Part shown: positions 30,582 to 40,562 of the stretch, in pieces
Layout of the letters: every line of letters starts with the position of its first letter
Position numbering within the stretch: the stretch's first letter is position 1
Origin: Bacteroidota bacterium
GTDB lineage: Bacteria > Bacteroidota > Ignavibacteria > UBA10030 > SZUA-254
Assembly (NCBI GenBank): GCA_020056225.1
Contig: JAGVIE010000002.1
Span: forward strand, 32,846 to 96,845
Direction of reading: 5' to 3'
DNA: 64,000 bases
Position numbers and translations under genes: made by a program
Notes under the pieces: generated by a model
What the model was told of the DNA's origin: nothing
Seen by the model: the letters and a program-made list of their open reading frames with translations, nothing else
Database searches by the model: none

Positions 30582-31256
30582 TTATGATATCAGATTCTTA
30601 CGACGAACACGTGTACGCTCTAATCGTTCTTCGCGCCGCCAACGTTCTATTTTTTTATGATCACCGGAGAGTAGCACTTCCGGTACTTTCAATCCCGTAT
30701 ATTCTGCCGGCTTCGTGTAGTACGGGCAATCGAGCAAACCATCTTGAAATGAATCGGTCAGCATCGATTCGCTGTCGCCCAAAACTCCGGGAAGCAGTCT
30801 TATAAGTGCATCCACGACGATAAGTGCGGCAAGCTCGCCGCCGGTCAGAACATAATCACCTATCGATATTTCCTTTGTTACAAGTTTCTGACGGACACGC
30901 TCGTCTATTCCCTTATAGTGTCCGCACAACAATATTAAATTCTTATTCAGTGACAGTTGATTGGCAGTCTTTTGATTAAAAAGATCGCCGTCAGCAGTCA
31001 GGTAAATCACTTCATCGTATGTTCGCTTTTGTTGAAGCGATTCTATACACTCGAAGATCGGTTCGGGTTTCAGGATCATTCCCGCGCCGCCGCCGTACGG
31101 CGTGTCGTCAATCGTCTTGTGTTTATCGTGAGCATACTTTCTCAAATCGTGCGCACGGATTGAAACTAATTTCTTCTTCTTTGCCTGCCGGATAATACTT
31201 TCGTTAAGCGGACTGCGGAGCAACTTTGGAAATCCGGTAATAATATCTATGCGCAT
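30582..31256 (-). CDS. trmD: tRNA (guanine-N1)-methyltransferase
   Basis: [48 protein letters not shown]. Confidence 0.97.
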   Translation of the reverse strand: MRIDIITGFPKLLRSPLNESIIRQAKKKKLVSIRAHDLRKYAHDKHKTIDDTPYGGGAGMILKPEPIFECIESLQQKRTYDEVIYLTADGDLFNQKTANQLSLNKNLILLCGHYKGIDERVRQKLVTKEISIGDYVLTGGELAALIVVDALIRLLPGVLGDSESMLTDSFQDGLLDCPYYTKPAEYTGLKVPEVLLSGDHKKIERWRREERLERTRVRRKNLIS

Positions 31257-31262
31257 ATCCGA

Positions 31263-31772
31263 CTACTCTTCTATCAATCCTTCGATTACCGTTACGATAA
31301 TCTTATGTTTTCCCGTGTCAACAACCTTTATAAAATCTTTTACCGCGGGAATCAAAAATTGTTTTCCATCCTTTTCAACAACCCATACATCCTGTGCGGG
31401 TAATTTATAAACATCGGCTAATTTACCGATATAATTATCAGTCTCCGACCAGACTTCATACCCGATAATATCGTGTATAAAATACGATCCTTTTGGCGGA
31501 AACGCTACATTCTGCTCATCGACATAAAGGAATTTACCAGCGTTTTTTTCAGCCGATGTTCTGTCATTCACATCCTGCAATTTCACTAAAGCCGGATTTC
31601 TATTGAAGACAATTTCTTCGATGACAGCCGGGACAGCAGTGTTTTCCGAAATTCCGATAAATATATTCCGCAGTTTGTTCAACCGCGGTGCTGAATGCGT
31701 GAGCAATTGAACTTTAACGAATCCTTTGATGCCAAAGCATCCGACAATTTTTGCTACAGCGAAGAGGTTCAC
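31263..31772 (-). CDS. rimM: Ribosome maturation factor RimM
   Basis: AKIVGCFGIKGFVKVQLLTHSAPRL; PAVKDFIKVVDTGKHKIIV. Confidence 0.93.
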   Translation of the reverse strand: MNLFAVAKIVGCFGIKGFVKVQLLTHSAPRLNKLRNIFIGISENTAVPAVIEEIVFNRNPALVKLQDVNDRTSAEKNAGKFLYVDEQNVAFPPKGSYFIHDIIGYEVWSETDNYIGKLADVYKLPAQDVWVVEKDGKQFLIPAVKDFIKVVDTGKHKIIVTVIEGLIEE

Positions 31773-31855
31773 TATTCTAACAGTGCAAAAGGAATATCTA
31801 AATTATTACTTCTCTTCGACAGCAGGTCAATAATATTTTATCTGTCGAAGCTCAG

Positions 31856-32086
31856 CTAATCAATTACTTCGAGGGAAACTTTCTTTCCCATTTTCTTGCC
31901 GACTGCAGCAACCAGTGTACGCAACGCAAAAGCTGTTCTACCTCTCTTGCCGATAACCTTACCTATATCAGGCTGCGCAACTTTCAATTTCAGGATGAGT
32001 TTATCATCCCTTTTTTCTTCATCGATAACCACTAAATCGGGTTGATCGACAAGCTGCTTGGCGATGTATTCGACGAAATCTTTCAT
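31856..32086 (-). CDS. khpA: KH-domain RNA-binding protein (KhpA-type)
   Basis: GKVIGKRGRTAFALRTLVAAVGKKMGKKVSLEVID. Confidence 0.9.
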   Translation of the reverse strand: MKDFVEYIAKQLVDQPDLVVIDEEKRDDKLILKLKVAQPDIGKVIGKRGRTAFALRTLVAAVGKKMGKKVSLEVID

Positions 32087-32227
32087 GCGTCCTCCATTCG
32101 TACGTTAACACCATCGAATCTCTACGAAGCATCACTAAAATTCGCAATCGTATCTGTGAGATTCCCCATGCCGTCAATTGCGGAATGGTTGCAGTTATGA
32201 GTTAGCGAATAACTATTATTATTCTAT

Positions 32228-32677
32228 TTACGATACCTGTTCGGCAGTAGCTTCAACCGGAGCGGGAGTTGTTGGCACCGGCGTCGCTTCAGCTGTCCGC
32301 TTTTTCTTTTTCGCGGCTTTCCGGCGAGCTTTTCGCTCTACTTCACGACCCAATTTTTCAACCTGCAGCCCCTGCCATTTTTCAAGTTCTGCCGTTATAG
32401 TGGCTTCATCAGAACCTTTCTTCACCAATCTCCATTTCAGCCATAAACCCTTGCGCTGCAGAAGACTGCGTACTGTATCAGTCGGCTGTGCACCATTCTT
32501 CAACCACGTGAAGAGGCGCGCCTCATTGCATGTGATTCCGATAGGGTTTAGCAATGGATTATATTGCCCGATGGCTTCGATGAACTTACCACTGCGTGCT
32601 GCGCGAGAATCGGCAGCCACAATTTTATAGATCGGCTGCTTCTTCTTCCCAATCCGCCGCAATCTTAATTTTACCAA
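32228..32677 (-). CDS. rpsP: 30S ribosomal protein S16
   Basis: MVKLRLRRIGKKKQPIYKIVAADSRAARSGKFIEAIGQYNP. Confidence 0.97.
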   Translation of the reverse strand: MVKLRLRRIGKKKQPIYKIVAADSRAARSGKFIEAIGQYNPLLNPIGITCNEARLFTWLKNGAQPTDTVRSLLQRKGLWLKWRLVKKGSDEATITAELEKWQGLQVEKLGREVERKARRKAAKKKKRTAEATPVPTTPAPVEATAEQVS

Positions 32678-32719
32678 TGTTACTACTCCTTTATTAGATA
32701 TTATTTACTTTTAGATTTC

Positions 32720-34045
32720 TTAGTTTGCTAATTTCATTCCCTGAAACATTCTTGGCATCTTGCCTTTGGAAAAAGTCTTCATCATCTTTTGCATTTCACC
32801 GAACTGCTTAAGCATCTTATTGACTTCCTGAATTGAAGTGCCGCTTCCAATCGCTATCCGGCGGCGGCGGGTGCCGTTAATGATCTGAGGTTTTACCCGT
32901 TCTTCTTTCGTCATCGATTGGATGATCGCTTCTACACGGGTAAGCGCTTTATCATCAACCGCAGAATTCACCGGCAAACGATTCATACCGGGGATCATGC
33001 TAAGAAGCTGTTGTACCGAGCCCATCTTTTTTATTTCGTGCAGTTGATCTAAAAAATCCTCGAATGTAAACTGAGATTTACGTAATTTTTCCTCAAGTTT
33101 CTGAACTTTCTGTTCGTCGTATTGAGTCTGAGCTTTTTCAACGAAAGTGACGATATCGCCCATACCTAATATTCTTGTAGCCATCCTGTCGGGATGAAAC
33201 ACTTCAAGCGCATCGAGCTTTTCGCCGATGCCGACAAACTTGATAGGTTTGTTGACCACTGACCGAATTGAGATTGCCGCGCCGCCGCGCGTGTCGCCGT
33301 CGAGCTTTGTTAGAACAACGCCATCAAAATCCAGCTTGTCGTGAAATGCTTTCGCGGTATTCACCGCATCCTGACCCGTCATTGAATCGACAACGAAGAG
33401 AATTTCATTCGGTGTAACTTTCTCTTTGATGGTTTCTACTTCCCGCATCATTTCTTCATCGATATGCAGACGACCAGCAGTATCGATTATGACGACATCT
33501 CTAACAGCTTTTCGCACTTTCTCAATCGATCCATGAGCAATTTCTATCGCACTCTTGCCGCGTTCGGCTATCACCGGAACCTGAATCTGTTTCCCCAACA
33601 TCTCCAGTTGATCGATTGCCGCCGGTCGATGAACATCTGCCGCAACAAGTATCGGGAATTTTCCTTTACTCTTTAAATAATAAGCAAGCTTCGCGCAAAA
33701 TGTTGTTTTACCAGATCCTTGCAAACCTGCAACCATGATTACGGTTGGGGGCAGCGGTGAATATTTTATCTCTGCTTGCGTGGAACCCATTAACTTCACA
33801 AGCTCATCGAAGATAATTTTAACGATAAGCTGACCCGGGGTTAGGCTTGTTAAAACTTCCTGGCCAACGGATCGCTTCTGAACATCATCAATAAACTGTT
33901 TGACAACCTTGTAATTCACATCGGCATCGAGTAAAACACGACGAACTTCGCGAAGCGATTCGCTGATGTTCGCTTCGGTGATCTTTCCCTGACCACGAAG
34001 TTTCTTGAATACCGTTTCTAATTTTTGGGTTAAGTCTTCAAACAT
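32720..34045 (-). CDS. ffh: Signal recognition particle protein Ffh
   Basis: GLQGSGKTTFCAKLA; DTAGRLHIDEEMM; Met-rich C-terminus. Confidence 0.97.
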   Translation of the reverse strand: MFEDLTQKLETVFKKLRGQGKITEANISESLREVRRVLLDADVNYKVVKQFIDDVQKRSVGQEVLTSLTPGQLIVKIIFDELVKLMGSTQAEIKYSPLPPTVIMVAGLQGSGKTTFCAKLAYYLKSKGKFPILVAADVHRPAAIDQLEMLGKQIQVPVIAERGKSAIEIAHGSIEKVRKAVRDVVIIDTAGRLHIDEEMMREVETIKEKVTPNEILFVVDSMTGQDAVNTAKAFHDKLDFDGVVLTKLDGDTRGGAAISIRSVVNKPIKFVGIGEKLDALEVFHPDRMATRILGMGDIVTFVEKAQTQYDEQKVQKLEEKLRKSQFTFEDFLDQLHEIKKMGSVQQLLSMIPGMNRLPVNSAVDDKALTRVEAIIQSMTKEERVKPQIINGTRRRRIAIGSGTSIQEVNKMLKQFGEMQKMMKTFSKGKMPRMFQGMKLAN

Positions 34046-34082
34046 TATAATGAAAGATAGTAAAAAACTGCAAGAACGAGAT

Positions 34083-34126
34083 AAAAAACGCCATCCCGCC
34101 CAAATTCAACAATTGCGGGATCGGCG
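34083..34126 (-). terminator. Strong intrinsic terminator on the minus strand upstream of ffh
   Basis: CGCCGATCCCGC-(loop)-GCGGGATGGCG followed by T6 (minus strand). Confidence 0.75.
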
Positions 34127-34245
34127 TAATATTTTAAAAACGATATAAATTTAACGAAAAAATAGGATGGAAGCAAGGAGAACCAATATCTATCCCCAGG
34201 TGCAATCCGTTCTCCTGAACTTGCATGATCCTGTGGTACTGTCCG
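34083..34245 (-). ncRNA. Candidate structured small RNA between nucleotidyltransferase gene and ffh
   Basis: Nested stems CAGG/TGCAA/GTTC with GAAC/TTGCA/CCTG (34197-34233), alternative GGAGAAC-GTTCTCC pairing, ends at the terminator. Confidence 0.35.
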
Positions 34246-34309
34246 CACCCAACAGCCAAAACATTTCAACTATATGACGAACAAAAATAATTCATCCGGA
34301 GGAAATAAA

Positions 34310-35074
34310 TTACCAGATCATATCCTCCCAATTCGCTGCCAACTGTGTTCGTCTGGCTAATGTGGCAATATCGAGTTTCTCTTGAATCGTTAATTCATCA
34401 GAGATTATATTGTGTAAATTTACCGGGTCGCAAACTTGCTTTTTAACAAAAATATCTTCCAGATAAAGGAAAATCTCCAGTATATTATCGCTCAGATTCC
34501 TTTTTTTTCGATTCGCCAGAACATCTAATATGGTTAACTCTAAATAGAATGATGGAAATATAACTCTATTAACATTGCGCCAGATTTTAATCGCTTGAAT
34601 TTCTTCAGTAAATCCCGAACCGCCAATTATTTCATTATGCAGAATGGTATTAGTTTTAATAGATGTCTTGTGTATATTACAATACAAATCGTGCATTCCA
34701 GAATTTGATATCAACCTTCTGGCAAGCAATATATCCATAAATATCCCTGAATGATTTACTCCGATCGATAAGTTGCGCTGAATGGGTCCAATTAATTTTG
34801 AATCGAGGTAAGAATAAAGATTCTCATACAGATCTTTCATGCCGTCGCAAGTATGCGCATCGAGCAAAATCAAAAGATCAATATCAGTCGAGCCTTCAAC
34901 ACCGGTTCCTTTTGCGTAAGATCCTGCAAAGGTAATATCTATCAATGTTTCGCCAGCCCAACCGCGCAGAGTTGGCATGAACTTTCGGGCGGTCTGATAT
35001 GCCTGCAAGTTTGCACCGGTTTCTTTCCGGTGTTTCGATATAATAGATTGTAGATATTGATCAGCTTTAGACAT
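34310..35074 (-). CDS. Nucleotidyltransferase of CD-NTase/OAS-like type
   Basis: FAGSYAKGTGVEGSTDIDLLILL (GS...DxD) plus third Asp in SGIFMDILLARR. Confidence 0.65.
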   Translation of the reverse strand: MSKADQYLQSIISKHRKETGANLQAYQTARKFMPTLRGWAGETLIDITFAGSYAKGTGVEGSTDIDLLILLDAHTCDGMKDLYENLYSYLDSKLIGPIQRNLSIGVNHSGIFMDILLARRLISNSGMHDLYCNIHKTSIKTNTILHNEIIGGSGFTEEIQAIKIWRNVNRVIFPSFYLELTILDVLANRKKRNLSDNILEIFLYLEDIFVKKQVCDPVNLHNIISDELTIQEKLDIATLARRTQLAANWEDMIW

Positions 35075-35077
35075 TCG

Positions 35078-35530
35078 TTACTTTGGTAATTTCCCGATTA
35101 ATTTCCAGATGGAACGATGCAAACGATGGAAAAATGCTGTCGGCTCCGCAAACATCAATATACACTCACCTGCCACAACACTAATACCGTTCTCTTCACA
35201 AAACTCCACCGATATCTTCGATTGAGAACCCTGCTGCATCCACACACGCTTAATTCCTGCAGCAGCGGCATCCTGCACAACTTGCTCGGTTTGAGCAGGC
35301 GGGACAACGATAATCAAACCATCAACGGGTTCGGGTAAAGCTTTTAAACTCGGATAGCAGAGTTCTTCACCAATACGATCCGCCTTCGGATTAACAGGCA
35401 GGATTTTATACCCTTTTGCCGATAGCTCTCTGAATATTACATTACCGAATTTTTTATCGTTGCGGGATACACCCACTATGGCAAGGGTGCTCTGGGAAAG
35501 GAAGGTTTCTATTAAAGACTTACTTGTCAT
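35078..35530 (-). CDS. CoA-binding domain protein (YccU-like)
   Basis: LAIVGVSRNDKKFGNVIFRELSAKGYKILPVNPKAD; WMQQGSQS. Confidence 0.9.
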   Translation of the reverse strand: MTSKSLIETFLSQSTLAIVGVSRNDKKFGNVIFRELSAKGYKILPVNPKADRIGEELCYPSLKALPEPVDGLIIVVPPAQTEQVVQDAAAAGIKRVWMQQGSQSKISVEFCEENGISVVAGECILMFAEPTAFFHRLHRSIWKLIGKLPK

Positions 35531-35531
35531 T

Positions 35532-36398
35532 CTATGTTATACCAAAATGTTTGTGAACACTTTTTAGATCGTTAATTGCTTCTTTGATATTCTTGTCTTT
35601 TGTAAACTCAATAAAGAGATGTCCATCAATCAATATTTTGGGATTGATATTCAGTTTAAAAATCTCTTTATAGACTTCCCTTTTTGAGGACTCATCTGCA
35701 TTATTATTCTTTCTAATATTCTTCAAGTATGAAAACCAGTTCGACAAAATTATGAACGGATACGCAAACATCAAAATAAAAAGCGCTGAATTTTTTACAC
35801 GCGTGAATTGAATATGTTTGATGCTAAATCCTGCCAGCTTCGCCAGGAGACGAAGTTTTTGAATCCCGATTAAAAAAACATGCCCGAAATAGAATTCATC
35901 GGAAATATCTTTTTCGTTCATCCAGACTGAATCAAATTCATTCGGCGGCATTAAGGAAGGAAACCTCTCGCTCTCCGAGAGGAAGTAACTTAGCCGCGAC
36001 CGTAGATTTGAGTAGTTTGGTGTGGTGATGATTAACGAACCGTTCTTCTTGAGGATTCTGTTGAATTCCTTCAAAGCTTTGAATTGATCTGAAAAATGTT
36101 CAATCCCTTCTTGACAGATAACAAAATCTGCATAATCATCATTCAAGGGAACACCTTCCAGCACGTTAGCACGACTGCACGTTAGATCTTCAAGCTGAAA
36201 ATATTCCGGGAAAAGATCGAAAGCTACCGGCGTTCCTCCCAACTTCTTCACAATCCTTGAGGTTACCCCGTTACCCGCAGGAAAATCCACAACAAGTTTA
36301 TTTTTAATCCGTTCTTTATTTTTAATCAAATACTTTTTTACATGATATTTGATGCTTAAAGGATTATTTTCGTAAGCGGTATCTTTCGCGGAAAACAT
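35532..36398 (-). CDS. Class I SAM-dependent methyltransferase
   Basis: VVDFPAGNGVTSRIVKKLG; DFVICQEGIEHFSDQFKALKEFNRILKKNGSLIITTPN. Confidence 0.8.
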   Translation of the reverse strand: MFSAKDTAYENNPLSIKYHVKKYLIKNKERIKNKLVVDFPAGNGVTSRIVKKLGGTPVAFDLFPEYFQLEDLTCSRANVLEGVPLNDDYADFVICQEGIEHFSDQFKALKEFNRILKKNGSLIITTPNYSNLRSRLSYFLSESERFPSLMPPNEFDSVWMNEKDISDEFYFGHVFLIGIQKLRLLAKLAGFSIKHIQFTRVKNSALFILMFAYPFIILSNWFSYLKNIRKNNNADESSKREVYKEIFKLNINPKILIDGHLFIEFTKDKNIKEAINDLKSVHKHFGIT

Positions 36399-36439
36399 GC
36401 GGGTGTTCTTCGTTTATTGTACTTTAGCTTGTTTTCAAC

Positions 36440-37747
36440 TTATAAATTATCCAATGCTTTCGCGAGATCACGAATTATATCGGCTGGCTTTTCCAATCCA
36501 ATCGATAGTCGAATCCCTCCCGGGTCTAAACCGCTATTCATTTGCTCTACCAGTGGAATAGCCGAATGCGTCATTGAACTTGGATGTTCTATTAAAGTGC
36601 GGATATGCCCAAGACTAACAGCAAGGGTAATTGAATAAGCATTCTTCGCAACATAATTTATAAACTTAGCGCCTCTTTTATGCTGAATTTGCGGCGTCTT
36701 GCCCTTGAGTGTAAAGTATAGAATACTACCCGGCGCAAATTTACCATCATAATCGCGCATTTGTTTCTGCGCTAATTCATATTGTGGAAATGATTTAAGC
36801 CCGGGATAACTTACAAATTTAACCCGCGGATCACTCTGAAGAAAAGTTGAAATCGCATGGGCGCTTATCATTTGCTGTCTCATGCGCACAGACAAACTCG
36901 GCAATCCATAAACCAGAAGGGGCCATGCGCTTTTTGCGGCAAGAGCGCCTCCAAAATCTTTCCTATATAATAGAAGAATATCATAGCTCCAGTTAGGACC
37001 GATCACAACACCGCCCATATCGGTTCCGAAACCGCATATATTTTTAGTTAATGAGGCAATCACAAAATCCACACCAAACTCAAGAGGTCTCTGGCAATAC
37101 GGACTTGCAAACGTGTTATCTATGACAACGTATATTTTTCTGGTCTTGGGTCTTTTTTTATTCGCCTCCTTAACCATACGGACGACAGCCGCAATATCGA
37201 TAAGCTCAAGTGTGGGATTAACCGGCGTCTCGAAATAAATGACGCGTGTGTGGGACGTGATAAGCTTTTTAATATTTCGGGGATCCTTCATATCCACAAA
37301 CTTCGTGCTGATCTGGTAGCGTGGATACCAATTTGTCAGTAGCGAGTATGTGCAGCCGTACAAAATATTATGGGCAATGATCTCATCACCAACACCGGTA
37401 ACTGCGCCCAATGCCGCGGCAACGGCTGCCATGCCGGTAGAGAACGTTACAGCGATATCCCCTTTTTCAGCGGCGGCGAGATTTTCTTCGAGAACTTCTT
37501 TGTTAGGTTCGCCAAGCCGGTCATAAATATAAATCGGCGCTCTTGATTTGACGGCTTGCTGACCGGTATGATGTGCAAATTCGGCAAAGCCCAGCGCACC
37601 GCGACGCGTCGATTCAAGACGGAATGTGCATGACGAAGAAATTGGCGGAACTACGTGATGACTAAAGTCCCATTTCTTTGTAAGCGATTTACCGTGTATT
37701 AATCCTGTTTCAAGGGAATAAGGAAGTTTGTTTTTTTTATTTTTCAT
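36440..37747 (-). CDS. Cys/Met metabolism PLP-dependent enzyme (cystathionine gamma-synthase/methionine gamma-lyase family)
   Basis: TFSTGMAAVAAALGAV; VVIDNTFASPYCQRPLEFGVDFVIASLTKNICGFGTDMGG. Confidence 0.88.
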   Translation of the reverse strand: MKNKKNKLPYSLETGLIHGKSLTKKWDFSHHVVPPISSSCTFRLESTRRGALGFAEFAHHTGQQAVKSRAPIYIYDRLGEPNKEVLEENLAAAEKGDIAVTFSTGMAAVAAALGAVTGVGDEIIAHNILYGCTYSLLTNWYPRYQISTKFVDMKDPRNIKKLITSHTRVIYFETPVNPTLELIDIAAVVRMVKEANKKRPKTRKIYVVIDNTFASPYCQRPLEFGVDFVIASLTKNICGFGTDMGGVVIGPNWSYDILLLYRKDFGGALAAKSAWPLLVYGLPSLSVRMRQQMISAHAISTFLQSDPRVKFVSYPGLKSFPQYELAQKQMRDYDGKFAPGSILYFTLKGKTPQIQHKRGAKFINYVAKNAYSITLAVSLGHIRTLIEHPSSMTHSAIPLVEQMNSGLDPGGIRLSIGLEKPADIIRDLAKALDNL

Positions 37748-38745
37748 TGTTTTATCTCCATCAAATTATTTATCATCACATCATGATTATTAAAGAGAAT
37801 ATTATGCTCCTTGAACAGCAATCTTGTTTGGACGCAAGTACGCTGGTATGAGCGCAGCAAATTGAGGATGGATGCACTCGACCATAATCGTTTAAAATCG
37901 TAATTATTTTCTCTCAGGTCGCCGCATTCTTTACACCGGGTACTGCACATATATACTTTTCCATCTTCGGCGATGTATGCGAACGATTTTCCTGCAAGAC
38001 AGCAGTGAATCCAGCGGGGATGTTCCGAATGGGAAAAATCGAAACCATTATCGCCGACCGAATACGGAATATATTTCACACATTGCGGAGAAAAATACAT
38101 ATCGTTCGGGACAAGATATTTCATATCCGATATACTCCCGATGAATTCATCTAATGAATGAGAAAACCCGTCTCCTACCGCTACTTCTGGTATAGATTTA
38201 TCGAAAGAGAGATGACAATATAAACCCTGGGCATTACAACGAAAAGCATAATCCAGATAATATCCAAGTTTCCTTAAGTTCGGCTGGTCGATTTTAACAC
38301 TGAAATGTATTTCAAATTTTTTCTCTCTCAACAACTTGACAGCTCCTTCCAGCTTGAGGTAGCTTGGAGTTTGCTTGAAACGCATCTCGCCATCTTCATC
38401 GATACAACCATCGATTGTTAAACGAAATACGCGCGATCCGAATTGATGAAATTGTTCTGCAAGATTAGCGGTGAGTTGATCGGGTTTAACTTCAACAATC
38501 GTCTTTAATCCCAATGTGTTGCCATAACTGACGATCTTATGAAGATCGGTTCTGGAAGTGATATCTGGGCCTGTGAAAACAACAATCGGTTTCGCGAAAC
38601 GTGCAATACTATCGAGTATCAGCAGGCATTCGTGTTGAGATAGGACAGCATTCTGCATTCCTGACAGATCACCGGCAGATGTCAATTGCCAGATGATTAG
38701 ACGAGGGCGATATTCATAATGTGTTTCTTCTACACCTATATACAT
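37744..38745 (-). CDS. Radical-SAM/SPASM-like protein lacking the CxxxCxxC cluster motif
   Basis: PRLIIWQLTSAGDLSGMQNAVLSQHECLLILDSIARFAKPIVVFTGPDITSRTDL aligns to rSAM start but without the three Cys; C-terminal CCLAGKSFAYIAEDGKVYMCSTRCKECGDLREN retained. Confidence 0.6.
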   Translation of the reverse strand: MYIGVEETHYEYRPRLIIWQLTSAGDLSGMQNAVLSQHECLLILDSIARFAKPIVVFTGPDITSRTDLHKIVSYGNTLGLKTIVEVKPDQLTANLAEQFHQFGSRVFRLTIDGCIDEDGEMRFKQTPSYLKLEGAVKLLREKKFEIHFSVKIDQPNLRKLGYYLDYAFRCNAQGLYCHLSFDKSIPEVAVGDGFSHSLDEFIGSISDMKYLVPNDMYFSPQCVKYIPYSVGDNGFDFSHSEHPRWIHCCLAGKSFAYIAEDGKVYMCSTRCKECGDLRENNYDFKRLWSSASILNLLRSYQRTCVQTRLLFKEHNILFNNHDVMINNLMEIKQ

Positions 38746-38907
38746 GAAATTCTCCGATAGAGTACATTTTAAATATCGGTCTGTTCGTTTATTATTAAGT
38801 TACACAAAGAACATCTGCATCAGTTTAATGCGTATGCCTGATATCAGCTTAATTCAATAAATAATAATGCCTTTTTCAACCAACCAAATTGGGTTTTCGG
38901 AATTCGA

Positions 38908-39165
38908 TTAAGTTTTAAAGCCATCATGGATCTGATCCAGTACTTCAAATTTCGATTTCATTAGCAGTTTTGCCTCCTCAAGAAGGCGAATTGATTTTTC
39001 TCTTTGGAGAATTAACTCATTCAATATCGCCTTGACGTCGGGATAATCACATTCATCGCGCAACGCATCATATTGAAGTATAGCTTCCTTCTCACGCAGA
39101 GTTGCAATCTCCATTGCGGTACAGAATTCCTTACATCCATGCGCACATTTCACATCCTGTTTCAT
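38908..39165 (-). CDS. Small rubrerythrin/ferritin-like helical protein
   Basis: EIATLREKEAILQYDALRDECDYPDVKAILNELILQREKSI. Confidence 0.5.
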   Translation of the reverse strand: MKQDVKCAHGCKEFCTAMEIATLREKEAILQYDALRDECDYPDVKAILNELILQREKSIRLLEEAKLLMKSKFEVLDQIHDGFKT

Positions 39166-39176
39166 AAAATCCTCGA

Positions 39177-39734
39177 TTATGCTATTGGTGTTGCTGCCTC
39201 GATAACTAATTTTTCACCACGTTCGAGTGCTTCCTGATTGATTTTTAATAGATGATGATAACGCTCGGGAAATACTTTCGGCAATGCCTTAACTACCGAA
39301 CTGATGCTCACGACCTGGCAAACGCTTAAAAAAGCGCCGAGCATTACCATATTGCGTACCTTCAGATTATTCAACTTAAGTACTTCCGATTCGATGTCTA
39401 CAGGGGCTACTGTAATATCGGTGCGTGTGGGCGGCACGACAATATTACCGCTATCGTATATAAGAAGACCGTTGGGCTTTATTGATTTTTCAAATTTATC
39501 GACAGATGGTTGGTTCATAGCAACTAATGCGTCGAATTTAGAAACGATCGGAGAACTAATTCTCTTGTCGGATACTATGACAATGCAGTTTGCTGTTCCG
39601 CCGCGCATCTCCGGACCGTAGGACGGCATCCACGATACTTCTTTACCTTCAACCACACCGGAATAAGCCAATGTCATTCCCATAGAAAGAATTCCTTGTC
39701 CTCCAAATCCTGCAAATATTATTTCATGCGTCAT
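39177..39734 (-). CDS. 2-oxoacid:ferredoxin oxidoreductase gamma subunit
   Basis: IIFAGFGGQGILSMGMTLAYSGVVEGKEVSWMPSYGPEMRGGTANC. Confidence 0.93.
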   Translation of the reverse strand: MTHEIIFAGFGGQGILSMGMTLAYSGVVEGKEVSWMPSYGPEMRGGTANCIVIVSDKRISSPIVSKFDALVAMNQPSVDKFEKSIKPNGLLIYDSGNIVVPPTRTDITVAPVDIESEVLKLNNLKVRNMVMLGAFLSVCQVVSISSVVKALPKVFPERYHHLLKINQEALERGEKLVIEAATPIA

Positions 39735-40561
39735 TACTTGCTCTCCTTTATTTCTGTTGTGGCTGCGGGTGGGATAGGTTTCTTCTCGACTAATTTACCA
39801 TCTACCTTTAAATCACCCGGCGGGTAAAATGGGAACATTTTTTCCTCAATCCATTTGTTCGATTGAAGCGGAGTCATCTTCCACCCCGAAGGACAATTCG
39901 ATACGACTTCAATCAGGCATGTTCCTTTTTTCTCTTGCTGATATTTGAACGCTTTTTCTACAGCTTTTTTAAAATGACGCACCGTGGTCGGTGTGTGGAC
40001 CGAATGTCTCGTAACGTAGTATGTTCCGGGTAACATTGCGATTATCTCTGTAATTTTAAACGGGTGACCCTGTGTGTGTACTTCTCTTCCTTCAGGTGTT
40101 GTGCTTGTTTTCATTCCAACAATTGAAGTAGGAGCCATTTGTCCGCCGGTCATTCCATAGATGCCGTTGTTGATGAAAACGATAAGAAAATTTTCACCGC
40201 GATTGCAAGCGTGCATGGTTTCGGCGGTTCCGATTGCGGCAAGATCACCGTCACCTTGATATGTGAAAACAATCTTATCGGGAAGCACTCTTTTAACGCC
40301 AGTGGCAACAGCCGTTGCGCGCCCATGAGCCGCTTCCTGCATATCTATATTCATATAATTATACGCGATCACAGAACAGCCAACCGGAGCTACACCGATA
40401 GTTTTATCCTGAATACCCATTTCTTCTATAACATCCATAAGAACTTTATGAACGACGCCGTGACCGCAGCCCGGGCAATAATGCATCCGGGTTTCAGTCA
40501 GCGTGCTGGGTTTTTCCCAAACTACTTCCATCCCGTTTATTGGTTCTTGTGTTCCATTCAT
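39734..40561 (-). CDS. 2-oxoacid:ferredoxin oxidoreductase beta subunit (TPP-binding)
   Basis: YCPGCGHGVVHKVL; YQGDGDLAAIGTAETMHACNRGENFLIVFINNGIYGMTGGQMAPT. Confidence 0.95.
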   Translation of the reverse strand: MNGTQEPINGMEVVWEKPSTLTETRMHYCPGCGHGVVHKVLMDVIEEMGIQDKTIGVAPVGCSVIAYNYMNIDMQEAAHGRATAVATGVKRVLPDKIVFTYQGDGDLAAIGTAETMHACNRGENFLIVFINNGIYGMTGGQMAPTSIVGMKTSTTPEGREVHTQGHPFKITEIIAMLPGTYYVTRHSVHTPTTVRHFKKAVEKAFKYQQEKKGTCLIEVVSNCPSGWKMTPLQSNKWIEEKMFPFYPPGDLKVDGKLVEKKPIPPAATTEIKESK

Positions 40562-40562
40562 A

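Noticed and set aside
32178-32630. 150-aa plus-strand ORF
   Set aside because: Antisense to rpsP, which is unambiguous
34083-34269. SRP RNA (ffs) next to ffh, or a 74-aa ORF
   Set aside because: The conserved apical AGG...GGAA...AGCA core of SRP RNA is not convincingly present, and the ORF has no recognisable features; kept only as an unnamed structured RNA candidate
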